DNA from: Chryseobacterium oncorhynchi | GTDB lineage: Bacteria > Bacteroidota > Bacteroidia > Flavobacteriales > Weeksellaceae | DNA: 64,000 bases | NCBI RefSeq assembly: GCF_002899895.1 | Contig: NZ_PPEI02000001.1 | Coordinates: forward strand, 434,001 to 498,000 | Reading direction: 5' to 3' | Shown here: piece by piece, positions 44,735 through 54,338 of the stretch | Layout of the letters: each line of letters starts with the position of its first letter | How positions within the stretch are numbered: position 1 is the first letter of the stretch | Notes under the pieces: generated by a model | Told to the model about the DNA's origin: nothing | The model's input: the letters and a program-made list of their open reading frames with translations, nothing else | The model's database searches: none | Made by a program: the position numbers and the translations under genes

Positions 44735-46858
44735 ATGAAGACCGTAGAATTCATACAGAAACAGCTCAATATTTCAGAAAAGAGCATTAACAATACCTTA
44801 CAATTACTAGCAGAAGACTGTACCATTCCTTTTATTTCCCGTTACCGAAAAGATAAGACAGGAAATCTGGATGAAATACAGATCGAACAGATTTCAAAGA
44901 TCAGTAAGCAGTTTGAAGAGATTGTTAAAAGAAAAGAATCTATTTTAAAATCTATAGAGGAACAGGATGCTTTAACCCCTGAACTCAGACAGAGAATTGA
45001 AGAGAGTTTTGATATACAGGAATTGGAAGACTTATATCTTCCTTTTAAAAAACGCAGAAAAACCAAAGCTGATACTGCCAAAGAAAAAGGATTGGAACCT
45101 TTAGCGAAGATCATCATGAGCCAAAAGCATAATGATGTTCAGTCTTTGGCTTCAAAATATTTAAATAATGATGTTCCATCTGAAGAAGAAGCTCTTCAGG
45201 GTGCCAGAGATATCATGGCAGAATGGATCAACGAGAATATGTATGTTCGTAAGAATCTCCGTAGATTATATCAACGTAAGGCGATCATCACTTCCAAGGT
45301 GGTAAAGGCTAAAAAAGAGGAAGAAGACGCCCAGAAGTTCTCCCAATATTTTGAATGGGAGGAAAGCCTTTCCAGAACTCCATCCCATAGACTTTTAGCT
45401 ATGCTAAGAGCAGAAACGGAAGGTTTTGTAAAAGTGAATATTGGTATTGACAAGGAAGAAGCCATTGACTTTATCGAAAACGCGATTATCAAATCTAACA
45501 ATGAGAGCTCTGAACACATTGCTCTGGCCATAAAAGACAGCTACAAAAGACTTCTGGAACCTGCTATTTCTAATGAAACACTACAGGAAGCCAAGGAAAA
45601 AGCTGATAAAAAAGCCATTGAAATTTTTTCTGAAAACCTAGGCCAGTTACTTCTAGCTCCACCATTGGGAGAAAAAAAGATTTTGGCGATAGATCCAGGT
45701 TATAGAAGTGGCTGCAAAGTAGTCTGTCTTGATGAAAAGGGGGATCTTCTTCATAATGAAACCCTCTACCCTCACGCTCCACAGAATGAAACAGGAATGG
45801 CTATGAAAAAAATCCGTTCTATGGTGAATGCTTATAATATTGAAGCGATCTCTATTGGAAACGGCACTGCAAGTCGAGAAACAGAATTTTTCATAAAGAA
45901 AATTGCTTTCGATAAGCCATTACAGGTTTTTGTGGTTTCTGAAGCGGGTGCATCCGTTTATTCGGCAAGTAAAATTGCCAGAGATGAGTTCCCTACTTAT
46001 GATGTGACTGTGCGAGGTGCGGTGTCTATCGGAAGAAGACTTTCTGATCCTTTAGCCGAACTTGTAAAAATTGATCCAAAATCCATTGGTGTTGGACAGT
46101 ATCAGCACGATGTGGATCAAACCCAACTAAAGAATGAATTGGATTCTACTGTAATGAGATGTGTAAACTCTGTGGGAATCAACATCAATACGGCTAGTAA
46201 GTCCTTATTGAGCTATGTTTCAGGGATCGGAGAAAAAATGGCTGAAAACATTGTTAATTACAGAGCTGAAAACGGAGCTTTTGAAGACAGAAAACAGCTT
46301 AAAAAAGTTCCGAGACTTGGAGAAAAAGCATTCCAGCAGGCAGCAGCTTTTGTAAGAATCTCTAATTCTAAAAATCCATTGGATAATTCCGCAGTACATC
46401 CTGAAGCCTACGGAATCGTTGAGAAAATAGCAAAAGATCTGGGAATAAAAACTCATGAACTCATCGCCAATAAGGAGAAAATAGCCTTGGTAAAGCCTGA
46501 AAGCTATATTACAGAAGAAATTGGAATTCTGGGGATCAAGGATATTCTAAAAGAGCTGGAAAAACCGGGATTAGATCCAAGGAAAGCAGCCAAAGTATTT
46601 GAATTTGATCCTCATGTAAAAAGCATTAAAGATTTAAAAGCAGGCATGATTCTGCCGGGAATTGTTAACAATATCACTGCTTTTGGATGCTTTGTGGATC
46701 TTGGAATTAAGGAAAGCGGACTCGTTCACATTTCACAGTTGAAAGAAGGCTTTGTATCTGATGTTAACGAAGTAGTAAAGCTTCATCAACATGTCAGAGT
46801 AAAAGTAACGGAAGTGGACGAAGCAAGAAAAAGAGTTCAGCTGAGTATGATTTTGTAA
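44735..46858 (+). CDS. tex: Tex family S1 RNA-binding protein
   Basis: 707 residues, full length. N-terminal helical region (FISRYRKDKTGNLDEIQ), YqgF-like domain (ILAIDPGYRSGCKVVCLD), helix-hairpin-helix region (NINTASKSLLSYVSGIGEKMAENIV) and a C-terminal S1 domain (GMILPGIVNNITAFGCFVDLGIKESGLVHISQL). Tex binds nucleic acids and influences transcription and stress tolerance. The HAD gene follows after 49 nt. Confidence 0.95.
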   Translation: MKTVEFIQKQLNISEKSINNTLQLLAEDCTIPFISRYRKDKTGNLDEIQIEQISKISKQFEEIVKRKESILKSIEEQDALTPELRQRIEESFDIQELEDLYLPFKKRRKTKADTAKEKGLEPLAKIIMSQKHNDVQSLASKYLNNDVPSEEEALQGARDIMAEWINENMYVRKNLRRLYQRKAIITSKVVKAKKEEEDAQKFSQYFEWEESLSRTPSHRLLAMLRAETEGFVKVNIGIDKEEAIDFIENAIIKSNNESSEHIALAIKDSYKRLLEPAISNETLQEAKEKADKKAIEIFSENLGQLLLAPPLGEKKILAIDPGYRSGCKVVCLDEKGDLLHNETLYPHAPQNETGMAMKKIRSMVNAYNIEAISIGNGTASRETEFFIKKIAFDKPLQVFVVSEAGASVYSASKIARDEFPTYDVTVRGAVSIGRRLSDPLAELVKIDPKSIGVGQYQHDVDQTQLKNELDSTVMRCVNSVGININTASKSLLSYVSGIGEKMAENIVNYRAENGAFEDRKQLKKVPRLGEKAFQQAAAFVRISNSKNPLDNSAVHPEAYGIVEKIAKDLGIKTHELIANKEKIALVKPESYITEEIGILGIKDILKELEKPGLDPRKAAKVFEFDPHVKSIKDLKAGMILPGIVNNITAFGCFVDLGIKESGLVHISQLKEGFVSDVNEVVKLHQHVRVKVTEVDEARKRVQLSMIL

Positions 46859-46901
46859 CTTCTTAACTTGAAAATTAACTGCAGTAAAAATAAAATAATA
46901 G

Positions 46902-47534
<633 letters not shown>

Positions 47535-47567
47535 TTAAAGTCGAAAAGAGTTCTCGAATAAAAAAAC

Positions 47568-47593
47568 AAGGCTGCCTCCATAGAGACAGCCTT
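47568..47593. terminator. Bidirectional terminator
   Basis: AAGGCTGCCTC (47568-47578) pairs with GAGACAGCCTT (47583-47593), one mismatch. Confidence 0.85.
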
Positions 47594-47619
47594 TATATTT
47601 GTAAGTATTTTTACCGTTC

Positions 47620-49191
47620 TTATTTATAATCCTTAGAACTTCTTCTTGGTTCTCTTACTTCCGGCCATTGTACCGTACCACCTTTTTCGTCCTTAGGCAT
47701 TACTCTTTTTTCTCTGTTGGTGAATTCCGGATCTTCAGAAGCCATATATGCTAATGCAGCCGTTAAGATCACATTGTTTTTCACCTCATCGAATACAATT
47801 TTGTCATAAGTATCCTTTGTTGTATGCCAGGTATATCCAAAATACCCCCAATTCAAAGAACTTAAAGAAAAACCTGGTACACCCGCTGCTACAAATGAAG
47901 CATGGTCTGAACCTCCGCCACCAGGCATTCCCGGGAAATCAGTTTTTATATGACTTCTCACTGCCTTTGGAACGCCGTCAAGCCATTTTCCGATATAATC
48001 ATAAGCCTTTACAAATCCCTGACCACTGATATTGATCACACGTCCAGTTCCATTATCCTGATTGAAAGCTGCCTGCACACCTTTTATAATCTGTGGATTG
48101 TCTGCTACAAAACCTCTGGATCCGTTTAATCCCTGTTCTTCACTTCCCCAAAGCCCTAAAACAATTGTTCTTTTATTATTTGGATAATATTTTTTCAGAA
48201 TTCTCATGGTTTCAAGCATGGTAAGCGTTCCTGTTCCGTTGTCAGTCGCTCCCTGAGCACCATCCCAAGAATCAAGGTGAGCAGAAAGGATTACATATTC
48301 TTCAGGTTTTTCCTTACCCTTGATCATTCCAATGGTATTGAAGTTTTTTGCATCAGGAAGCACTTTGGATTGTGCATCAATCTTAATTTTAGGTTGAGCT
48401 CCTTTTTCCGCCATTCTATAAAGCATTCCATAATCTTCCACGTCAATATCAACCATTGGAATTTTAGAAGTCTTTGCTCCAAAGATTCTGTTAGCACCCA
48501 TAATTCCTGTCCAGTTTGAAATAGCAATTCCTGCTGCTCCTGCCTTTTCCAAAGCTTCCGGAAGAGTATTATTATCATAGCCGATATTTTTCACATACGC
48601 TGTAAAATCCTTGGTAGCCTGATCTTTTTCTGCTTTAAGTTTTTCATAAAGCTCCGGGGTTGCAAATTCCTTGATCTGTTCATCAGAACGTCCTATTTTC
48701 TGATACTGAGCCATCAGTACTATTTTTCCCTTTACAGACGGAAGCCATTTATCAAATTCAGCCTTGGAAGAAACCTTTGGCAGAACAACTACCTCCGCCT
48801 CTACAGCTTTTTTAGTTGCAGGGCTCCACGCCAATTGCGTTGCTGACAATGACTTTACACGTGGAGATATCATATCAACATGCGTAGTTCCTCTTTGCCA
48901 CCCTTTCCATGTTCCAAACTGCTGAAGATTCGCTTCAATTCCCCATGAACGAAGCTTTTCTGCACTCCATTCGTTAGCTGCAAGCATTTCCGGAGTTCCT
49001 ACAAGACGTGGTCCTATACCATCCAGAAGCTCATAAGCCATACCCTCAAGCTGAGAATTATTATTTACTTCATCTACAAAACTTTTTACGATAGGATTAA
49101 GGTTTTCTTTTGGATCTACCTTTACCTGAGCCCATGAAAATTGGGCAGCCAACACTACAGCTGGTACTGCAAAAAATCTATTTATCCTCAT
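47620..49191 (-). CDS. M28 family zinc aminopeptidase/carboxypeptidase
   Basis: 523 residues, secreted (signal peptide MRINRFFAVPAVVLAAQFSWAQ). A PA-type insert domain (about 150-290) precedes the catalytic fold: SAHLDSWDGAQGATDNGTG (H and bridging D), LWGSEEQGLNGSRGF (E-E), NQDNGTG and YTWHTTKDTYDK (final histidine). This is the pattern of M28 dipeptidase/glutamate carboxypeptidase-like enzymes. Start at 49191 is set by the signal peptide; the longer frame to 49314 has no such signal. Confidence 0.9.
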   Translation of the reverse strand: MRINRFFAVPAVVLAAQFSWAQVKVDPKENLNPIVKSFVDEVNNNSQLEGMAYELLDGIGPRLVGTPEMLAANEWSAEKLRSWGIEANLQQFGTWKGWQRGTTHVDMISPRVKSLSATQLAWSPATKKAVEAEVVVLPKVSSKAEFDKWLPSVKGKIVLMAQYQKIGRSDEQIKEFATPELYEKLKAEKDQATKDFTAYVKNIGYDNNTLPEALEKAGAAGIAISNWTGIMGANRIFGAKTSKIPMVDIDVEDYGMLYRMAEKGAQPKIKIDAQSKVLPDAKNFNTIGMIKGKEKPEEYVILSAHLDSWDGAQGATDNGTGTLTMLETMRILKKYYPNNKRTIVLGLWGSEEQGLNGSRGFVADNPQIIKGVQAAFNQDNGTGRVINISGQGFVKAYDYIGKWLDGVPKAVRSHIKTDFPGMPGGGGSDHASFVAAGVPGFSLSSLNWGYFGYTWHTTKDTYDKIVFDEVKNNVILTAALAYMASEDPEFTNREKRVMPKDEKGGTVQWPEVREPRRSSKDYK

Positions 49192-49367
49192 AATATTTAT
49201 TGATTGGTTTAAAGATAACAGAAATTGCGGAGATGGTAAAGGAATAGGGCTAAAATTTGCTTTATCTGCAAGAGATTTCGCCTTTAGCATGAACGCGCAA
49301 GAACATAAATACAAATATCTCTTTAAAATTTACAGATGAGAAGATACCCTTTATTTTAAAAGAAAAT

Positions 49368-50549
49368 TTAAGGATATATCATTTTATCTGAGGTAGTTCC
49401 ATACTGCTCATTCACAAATGCTTGCTCCTGCTCTGAAAGCAAAATGGTATTGTTTTTATTTTGTTTTACCTGAACATTATCCCAGATATTTTTACTGAAA
49501 TCTACTTTTGGATTAAGCCCCTCTGCATCAGATTTTTTAAAGGTATTATAAATGAGTTCTCTACTGATCCTCTTCTCATGCTTTACACCTCTGTAGTAAG
49601 CGATATACTTATTTCCCTCAAGACGGGTTAGCGCAGGAACATACACCCCATCTTTCTTATAAAAATCAAAAACAAGCACTGCATTTCCTAACTGATAATC
49701 ATATTCTTCACCGGTTGCAGTTTTTCTCTTAACCATCGGGAAATTGTCCTGTAAATAATGTATTTCAAAATAGGTAATTACCTTATCCGCTTTATTAAAC
49801 TTAAATTCCCCTTTCACATCAATCCCCTCCAATGATTTAATTTTAAAAGTAATTAATTGCTCATCTCCTTCTTCAAAAATCATCCATCCTGAATATTTAG
49901 TTTTTTTATTTTTTAAATGAAACAATACACGATTCAATTCAAAGTTGAAAAAATAATTCCCCATATATTCGTGAGAAAATTCATTGGTAGCAGGAGTGAA
50001 AATTTTATCTGATTTTATATTTTTCAAGTATTTCACATCGTTCAGCTGCATTTGCAGAATTCTGTCGTAATCTTTTTGAAATCCATCCTTATAATCATAG
50101 TAATTCCTTTTACTCCATAACTTAGCTTCTGCAATGGTCAGAAAATACAGTTGATTATTGTCGCTTTTTTTCTCTTTGTATACCACATCATAAACGGATG
50201 GCTCTTTATAATATCTTTTCTTGTAGTTTTTATTGACATCTTCAAAGATTTCCCTGATATCTACACTTGCCATTTTTACTTCATCAATATTTTTATAAGC
50301 CCTTTTCAGCTTTACTGAGGAATTAAATTGAGGAAATGTTGCATTTTGGAAGCCTGAGGCTGAAATTTCAAAATTGACAGCACTTTGTTCTACGGGAGCA
50401 TAGCCATCTTCGTTAGTATAAACAATTTGATCTTGTGAAATAATTCTTGCATTTGGAACCGGAATTCCTGTTTCCGAATCCACTACCCTAATTTTTTGAG
50501 CAGAAAAAAGTCCAGAAAACAGGACTAAAAAGAAATAATAATGTTTCAT
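49368..50549 (-). CDS. Secreted carboxypeptidase-regulatory-like protein of unknown function
   Basis: 393 residues. Signal peptide ending FSAQ, then a CarboxypepD_reg-like beta-sandwich (KIRVVDSETGIPVPNARIISQDQIVYTNEDGYAP), the domain that opens many Bacteroidota envelope proteins. The remainder (about 100-393) alternates charged strands and is not a family I recognise. It is followed on the same strand by the M28 gene after a gap of about 180 nt. Confidence 0.72.
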   Translation of the reverse strand: MKHYYFFLVLFSGLFSAQKIRVVDSETGIPVPNARIISQDQIVYTNEDGYAPVEQSAVNFEISASGFQNATFPQFNSSVKLKRAYKNIDEVKMASVDIREIFEDVNKNYKKRYYKEPSVYDVVYKEKKSDNNQLYFLTIAEAKLWSKRNYYDYKDGFQKDYDRILQMQLNDVKYLKNIKSDKIFTPATNEFSHEYMGNYFFNFELNRVLFHLKNKKTKYSGWMIFEEGDEQLITFKIKSLEGIDVKGEFKFNKADKVITYFEIHYLQDNFPMVKRKTATGEEYDYQLGNAVLVFDFYKKDGVYVPALTRLEGNKYIAYYRGVKHEKRISRELIYNTFKKSDAEGLNPKVDFSKNIWDNVQVKQNKNNTILLSEQEQAFVNEQYGTTSDKMIYP

Positions 50550-50713
50550 AATAACCTATACCATTGATGTTCCTAAAATACAAATTATCTACATCGTTTT
50601 TACTGTACGATGTAAAAATTAATATACAACACATTGAAAGATGAATAATGAAAGCTAAAATATGCCAACTGAAGGACACAAAGATGCAAAGAAAGGGATT
50701 CTTTACAGAGCAT

Positions 50714-50740
50714 AAAAAAACCGGCTACAAAAGCCGGCTA
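50714..50740 (-). terminator. Terminator of the histone-like gene
   Basis: CCGGCT/AGCCGG hairpin (50721-50737) with a T-run on the minus strand. Confidence 0.85.
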
Positions 50741-50748
50741 AAGGAGAA

Positions 50749-50925
50749 TTACTTCTTAGATTCTTCTACAGAAACTTTTCTGAAATCCTTGAACAATTTG
50801 CTTAGTTCTAAAGCTGATTTACGAGCTCTTGTTCCAGCAGCTTTGTTTCCTTTTTCCGCTTGTTGGTTTGCCTCAGTTGTGAACGCTTCAAATTCCGCGT
50901 TGATTTTTTCAATTAGTTCTTTCAT
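50749..50925 (-). CDS. Hc1-like histone H1 protein
   Basis: 58 residues, no membrane segment. Sequence begins MKELIEKINAEFEAFTTEAN, then KGNKAAGTRARKSALELSKLFKDFRKVS, matching the short histone H1/Hc1-like proteins annotated in flavobacteria: an acidic helix followed by a lysine- and alanine-rich helix. It would bind DNA and compact the nucleoid. A -7 box TATATTTG lies at 50946-50953 on the minus strand and a clean terminator follows, so it is a free-standing gene. Confidence 0.8.
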   Translation of the reverse strand: MKELIEKINAEFEAFTTEANQQAEKGNKAAGTRARKSALELSKLFKDFRKVSVEESKK

Positions 50926-50945
50926 TTATTTAAAAATTTAGGCTG

Positions 50946-50953
50946 CAAATATA
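50946..50953 (-). promoter_or_regulatory. -7 box TATATTTG for the histone-like gene
   Basis: TAnnTTTG match 20 nt upstream of the ATG at 50925. Confidence 0.55.
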
Positions 50954-51202
50954 GGTTTTATGGTGATTCGAGCCTAGCTACAGTGAAAAAAATTTGAGGT
51001 AAAAAGCTATTTTTTCAACATATTTCTATGTGAGAGTAGATTTTTCTCTAGTTAACACCCTCAAAATCTTTAAAAAAGCACGTTTTATCACCTGAGAGCA
51101 GGTTCTCAAGAGATTTGGAATGTTTCAAAAAGCACTCCTTTTTCCATATCAAAACAGCATAGAAAGCATTAAATAGCTCCGATTAACTTTTCATCATTAA
51201 TA

Positions 51203-52618
51203 TTAAAGAAGAAAATCTTTTGCTTTTTCACCCATTTTTTCCAGTAAAAGAATACTTTCAGGAGTAATTCTTTCTGCAAAAACAATCCGAAAATGATGGC
51301 TATATTGATCCGTAAGTGAGAATGTATCTCCGGGAGTAAACAGAACCTTATGATCTTCACAGTACTGATAAAATTTCTGCATATCTATATTTTCCGGCAT
51401 TTGTCCCCAAATACTGTATCCGCCTTGCGGCTGAGGAAAGTATGAGTCCTGAGGGAAGTATTTCCTTAAAGTCCCCAACAGCTGAACTGCCTGCTGATGT
51501 AACTTTTTCCTGAATGAACGCAAGTGTCTTTCATATCTGTTTTCCTGCAAAAGCTTAAGAACAAGTTCCTGATAAATCGGGGAAACTGTTCTTCCTAACA
51601 CAAACTTTGTTCTCTCTGCTCTTGAATAATAATGACCTGCATACAGCCAACCCAAACGAATGCCGGGAGCCAGTGTCTTTGAAAATGAAGAATAAATCAT
51701 TACCAATCCTTTATGGTCAAAGCTTTTAATACTGGATGGTCTCTCTTCTCCAAAATAAAGATCAGAATAGATGTCATTCTCAATAATGCATACCTGACGG
51801 GCTTCTGCTATTCTTAACAATTCCTTTTTGGTTTCGTCACTCATCATTATTCCTGTAGGATTATGAAAATTGGGAGTAACCACCAGGGCACGTACATTAT
51901 TTTCCGCACAAGCCTTTTGAAAGTACTCCAAATCAAAGCCATTGTGATGATTAACCGGAACTTCAATCACTTTAAGTCCCAGATTAGCAATCACCTCCAA
52001 TACAGAAAACACGCACGGGCTATCTACCGCCACAATATCTCCAGCCTTTGTTACAGAGCTTAATGCAATTGTTAAAGCCTGCAAGGCTCCGTCAGTAATA
52101 ATCAATTCTTCAGGGTTTAATGTACAGCTATATATTCCCATTCTCTGGGAAATTTGTTTCCTCAATGATTCAAGTCCGTTGGAGGGATAATACCTCAGCA
52201 ATGACGCTCCTTTTTCACGAATAACTTCCTGCATTGTTCGGAGGATCAGCTTTTGTGGAATAAGAAGATCTCCCGGCACCGCATTATTAAAGGAAGTCGC
52301 TTCGGAAGTTTGCTTGGATGTCAGCATCATGTTCTTCATAAATACCTCATCCCTTACTACCGGAGAAAGCTTTGTTTTTCGCTCAGGAATATGGCTTTCT
52401 TTCATCTCACAGACAAAATATCCTGAGCGTGGATGGCTCTCAATTAAACCTTTAATCATAAGAGATTCAAAACCGCTTTGTACGGAACTTGTACTTAAAT
52501 TATACCTTTCCTTTATTTCGCGGACGGAAGGCAAGCGATCCTTAGCCCTCAAAGCCCCTTTGCGGATTTGCTCTTCAATCCCCTTTGTAAAAACTTCATA
52601 TTTATAAGACTTCATCAT
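51203..52618 (-). CDS. MocR/GntR-type aminotransferase-like regulator
   Basis: 471 residues. N-terminal winged helix of the GntR family (KDRLPSVREIKERYNLSTSSVQSGFESLMIKGLIESHPRSGYFV), then an aminotransferase class I domain with the PLP-lysine motif SSFSKTLAPGIRLGWLYAG. MocR proteins sense PLP or amino acid derivatives and often control a divergent gene; here that is the acetyltransferase-like gene at 52733. Three CTGTA(C/T) direct repeats lie in the shared promoter region. A -7 box TAAATTTG is at 52640-52647 on the minus strand. Confidence 0.92.
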   Translation of the reverse strand: MMKSYKYEVFTKGIEEQIRKGALRAKDRLPSVREIKERYNLSTSSVQSGFESLMIKGLIESHPRSGYFVCEMKESHIPERKTKLSPVVRDEVFMKNMMLTSKQTSEATSFNNAVPGDLLIPQKLILRTMQEVIREKGASLLRYYPSNGLESLRKQISQRMGIYSCTLNPEELIITDGALQALTIALSSVTKAGDIVAVDSPCVFSVLEVIANLGLKVIEVPVNHHNGFDLEYFQKACAENNVRALVVTPNFHNPTGIMMSDETKKELLRIAEARQVCIIENDIYSDLYFGEERPSSIKSFDHKGLVMIYSSFSKTLAPGIRLGWLYAGHYYSRAERTKFVLGRTVSPIYQELVLKLLQENRYERHLRSFRKKLHQQAVQLLGTLRKYFPQDSYFPQPQGGYSIWGQMPENIDMQKFYQYCEDHKVLFTPGDTFSLTDQYSHHFRIVFAERITPESILLLEKMGEKAKDFLL

Positions 52619-52629
52619 GCTATCTCAAT

Positions 52630-52692
52630 CTGTACTGAACAAATTTACAAAATACACATCTGTATCGGTTATATTTTAACAAACTGTACCTA
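52630..52692. promoter_or_regulatory. Three CTGTA(C/T) repeats in the divergent mocR promoter
   Basis: CTGTACTGA (52630-52638), CTGTATCGG (52660-52668) and CTGTACCTA (52684-52692), all in the same orientation, 30 and 24 nt apart. They flank the minus-strand -7 box at 52640-52647 and precede the plus-strand box TAATTTTG at 52713-52720. Directly repeated operators are usual for MocR regulators. Confidence 0.5.
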
Positions 52693-52732
52693 TTCTGAAT
52701 GGATTAATCTTATAATTTTGATAAAAAAAAGA

Positions 52733-53245
52733 ATGGAAATCATTTCAAAATTCACCATAGGTTCAGACGAGGGAGTTAATGATCTTTTTACAGTCATTAA
52801 ATCTTCGGTCAGCAATACTTATAAAAATCTTATTTCAGAGGAAAGCATCAGAAAATACATTGCGGATTGGGATCCTAGAAAAATGATTAATGAACTGAAT
52901 AATCTGTCTAATCAGCTTATCATTACTTATGCAGATCAAAAACCGGTGGGATATTGCATTTTGAAAAGCGGCTCCATATATCCTGGTTTTTCGGAAGATA
53001 AAAGGATGACTGAAGTTAATTTCGTTGTTCTTCAGGAATATAATTCAGTTGAAATTAGGGAATCTCTTTGGAAAAAATGCAGATCTGCAACATCATTTAC
53101 GGATATCCTATGGACTAATATCCTTACAGAAGATCCTTTATTGGAGTTTTTCAAGGATACAGGTTTTGTTATTAAGGAAAATTCACAGACAGATCCATTC
53201 CTGCTTCCTTCTTATATTATGGAATTACAAATTATTAAAAATTAA
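52733..53245 (+). CDS. GNAT-like protein divergent from mocR
   Basis: 170 residues, cytoplasmic. The middle part NQLIITYADQKPVGYCILKSGS and the strand MTEVNFVVLQEYNSVEIRESLWKKC recall a GNAT fold, though the acetyl-CoA loop (R/Q-x-x-G-x-G) is not clear, so the assignment is tentative. The ATG at 52733 follows a -7 box at 52713-52720; an upstream extension to 52568 is excluded by that box. Control by the divergent MocR regulator is likely. Confidence 0.65.
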   Translation: MEIISKFTIGSDEGVNDLFTVIKSSVSNTYKNLISEESIRKYIADWDPRKMINELNNLSNQLIITYADQKPVGYCILKSGSIYPGFSEDKRMTEVNFVVLQEYNSVEIRESLWKKCRSATSFTDILWTNILTEDPLLEFFKDTGFVIKENSQTDPFLLPSYIMELQIIKN

Positions 53246-53288
53246 AACAAACTTTAAAAGAATTCTGATCATACGAAACTTATTCAAA

Positions 53289-53323
53289 GGCAAATCTAAA
53301 GACAAAAGATTTGCCTATCTTTG
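53289..53323 (+). promoter_or_regulatory. 9-bp inverted repeat abutting a -7 box
   Basis: GGCAAATCT (53289-53297) and AGATTTGCC (53307-53315) form a perfect inverted repeat with a 9-nt centre; the second arm touches the -7 box TATCTTTG (53316-53323) of the AraC gene at 53344. Placed between the usual -33 and -7 positions, it looks like an operator. Confidence 0.5.
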
Positions 53324-53343
53324 ATTTTCATAATTTTAAAGTA

Positions 53344-54255
53344 ATGAGTGATCAACTGGAAACCATAGAGGATTATTATAAGCGCACCCAAAAGGATCTG
53401 CTGGAAATGTCATATTCAGAGCTTGAAAAAGGAAAGTCTCATTTCAATATATTTCCACGGAAGTATTGTGGCTTCAAAAGTCCCTACAACCGCCGTGATT
53501 ATTATAAAATCTGTTTTATGATAGGAAAAGGAACAATCCATTATGGCCTGCATAAACTATATATTGACCGTCCGGTACTTTTTTTTCCGTCTCCTAATAT
53601 TCCTTATTCATGGGAATGTGGGGATAACATTCAGGAGGGGTATTTCTGCTTGTTTAATCAGGAGTTTTTTAATGGAAATTCAGAGTTTAATTTATTTAAA
53701 AAAACTTCCTTATTTAAAGAATGGAGCAAGCCCTTTATCTTTCTGAATGAGGAGCAAACGCAGTTGGCCAATATGTATTTTGAGCAAATGCACAAGTTAA
53801 ACCATTCTACTTATCCGTTTCGTTGCAGCGGCATTAAAAGTAACCTTGCTTCCGTATTGCACCTTGCCTTAGAAAGCCACGTAGAAGATATAAGCCTTAG
53901 TGAGCTTCCAGCCAACGTTCGCCTGTACAGACTATTTGATGAACTTCTTAATAAACAGTTTCCTTTGGACTCTCCTGCTTATCCATTGGCTTTAAAAACG
54001 GCTTCTGACTTTGCAGATCATCTTAATGTACATGTCAATCATTTAAATTCCTCAGTAAAATCAGTAACCCATCTCACTACGACACAGATTATTAAGGAAA
54101 AAATGTTTGAAGAATCTAAAAGCCTACTGAAGTATACCAACTGGGATATTGCTCAAATTGGCTACACTCTTGGTTTTGAACAACCTTCCCACTTTAATAA
54201 CTTCTTTAAAAAGCACGCACAGGTTTCCCCTTTAAAATTTAAGAACGCTATTTAA
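53344..54255 (+). CDS. AraC family regulator of the adjacent exporter
   Basis: 303 residues, paralogous to the regulator at 24175 (shared SHFNIF, SPYNRRDYYKI and VPYSW/IPYSW features). Sensor domain about 20-170, C-terminal AraC HTH (IGYTLGFEQPSHFNNFFKKHAQVSPLKF). The start at 53344 (MSDQLETIEDYY) lies 20 nt after the -7 box. It is followed by an MFS gene with its own promoter, so control of drug or metabolite efflux is likely. Confidence 0.87.
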   Translation: MSDQLETIEDYYKRTQKDLLEMSYSELEKGKSHFNIFPRKYCGFKSPYNRRDYYKICFMIGKGTIHYGLHKLYIDRPVLFFPSPNIPYSWECGDNIQEGYFCLFNQEFFNGNSEFNLFKKTSLFKEWSKPFIFLNEEQTQLANMYFEQMHKLNHSTYPFRCSGIKSNLASVLHLALESHVEDISLSELPANVRLYRLFDELLNKQFPLDSPAYPLALKTASDFADHLNVHVNHLNSSVKSVTHLTTTQIIKEKMFEESKSLLKYTNWDIAQIGYTLGFEQPSHFNNFFKKHAQVSPLKFKNAI

Positions 54256-54293
54256 ATATTTGAATTTCGTAATTTTTACTTTGTCTTTTAAAA

Positions 54294-54323
54294 TTGGTTT
54301 TTCTATTTCTTGAACTATTTTTG
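54294..54323 (+). promoter_or_regulatory. Complete promoter of the MFS gene
   Basis: TTG (54294-54296), 19-nt spacer, TATTTTTG (54316-54323): both Bacteroidota promoter elements at the canonical distance. Confidence 0.65.
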
Positions 54324-54338
54324 CATTGTAAAAAAAGA

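Noticed and set aside
52568-52732. Upstream extension of the gene at 52733
   Set aside because: It overlaps the mocR gene, the operator repeats and the -7 box; the added residues are unlike a folded domain.
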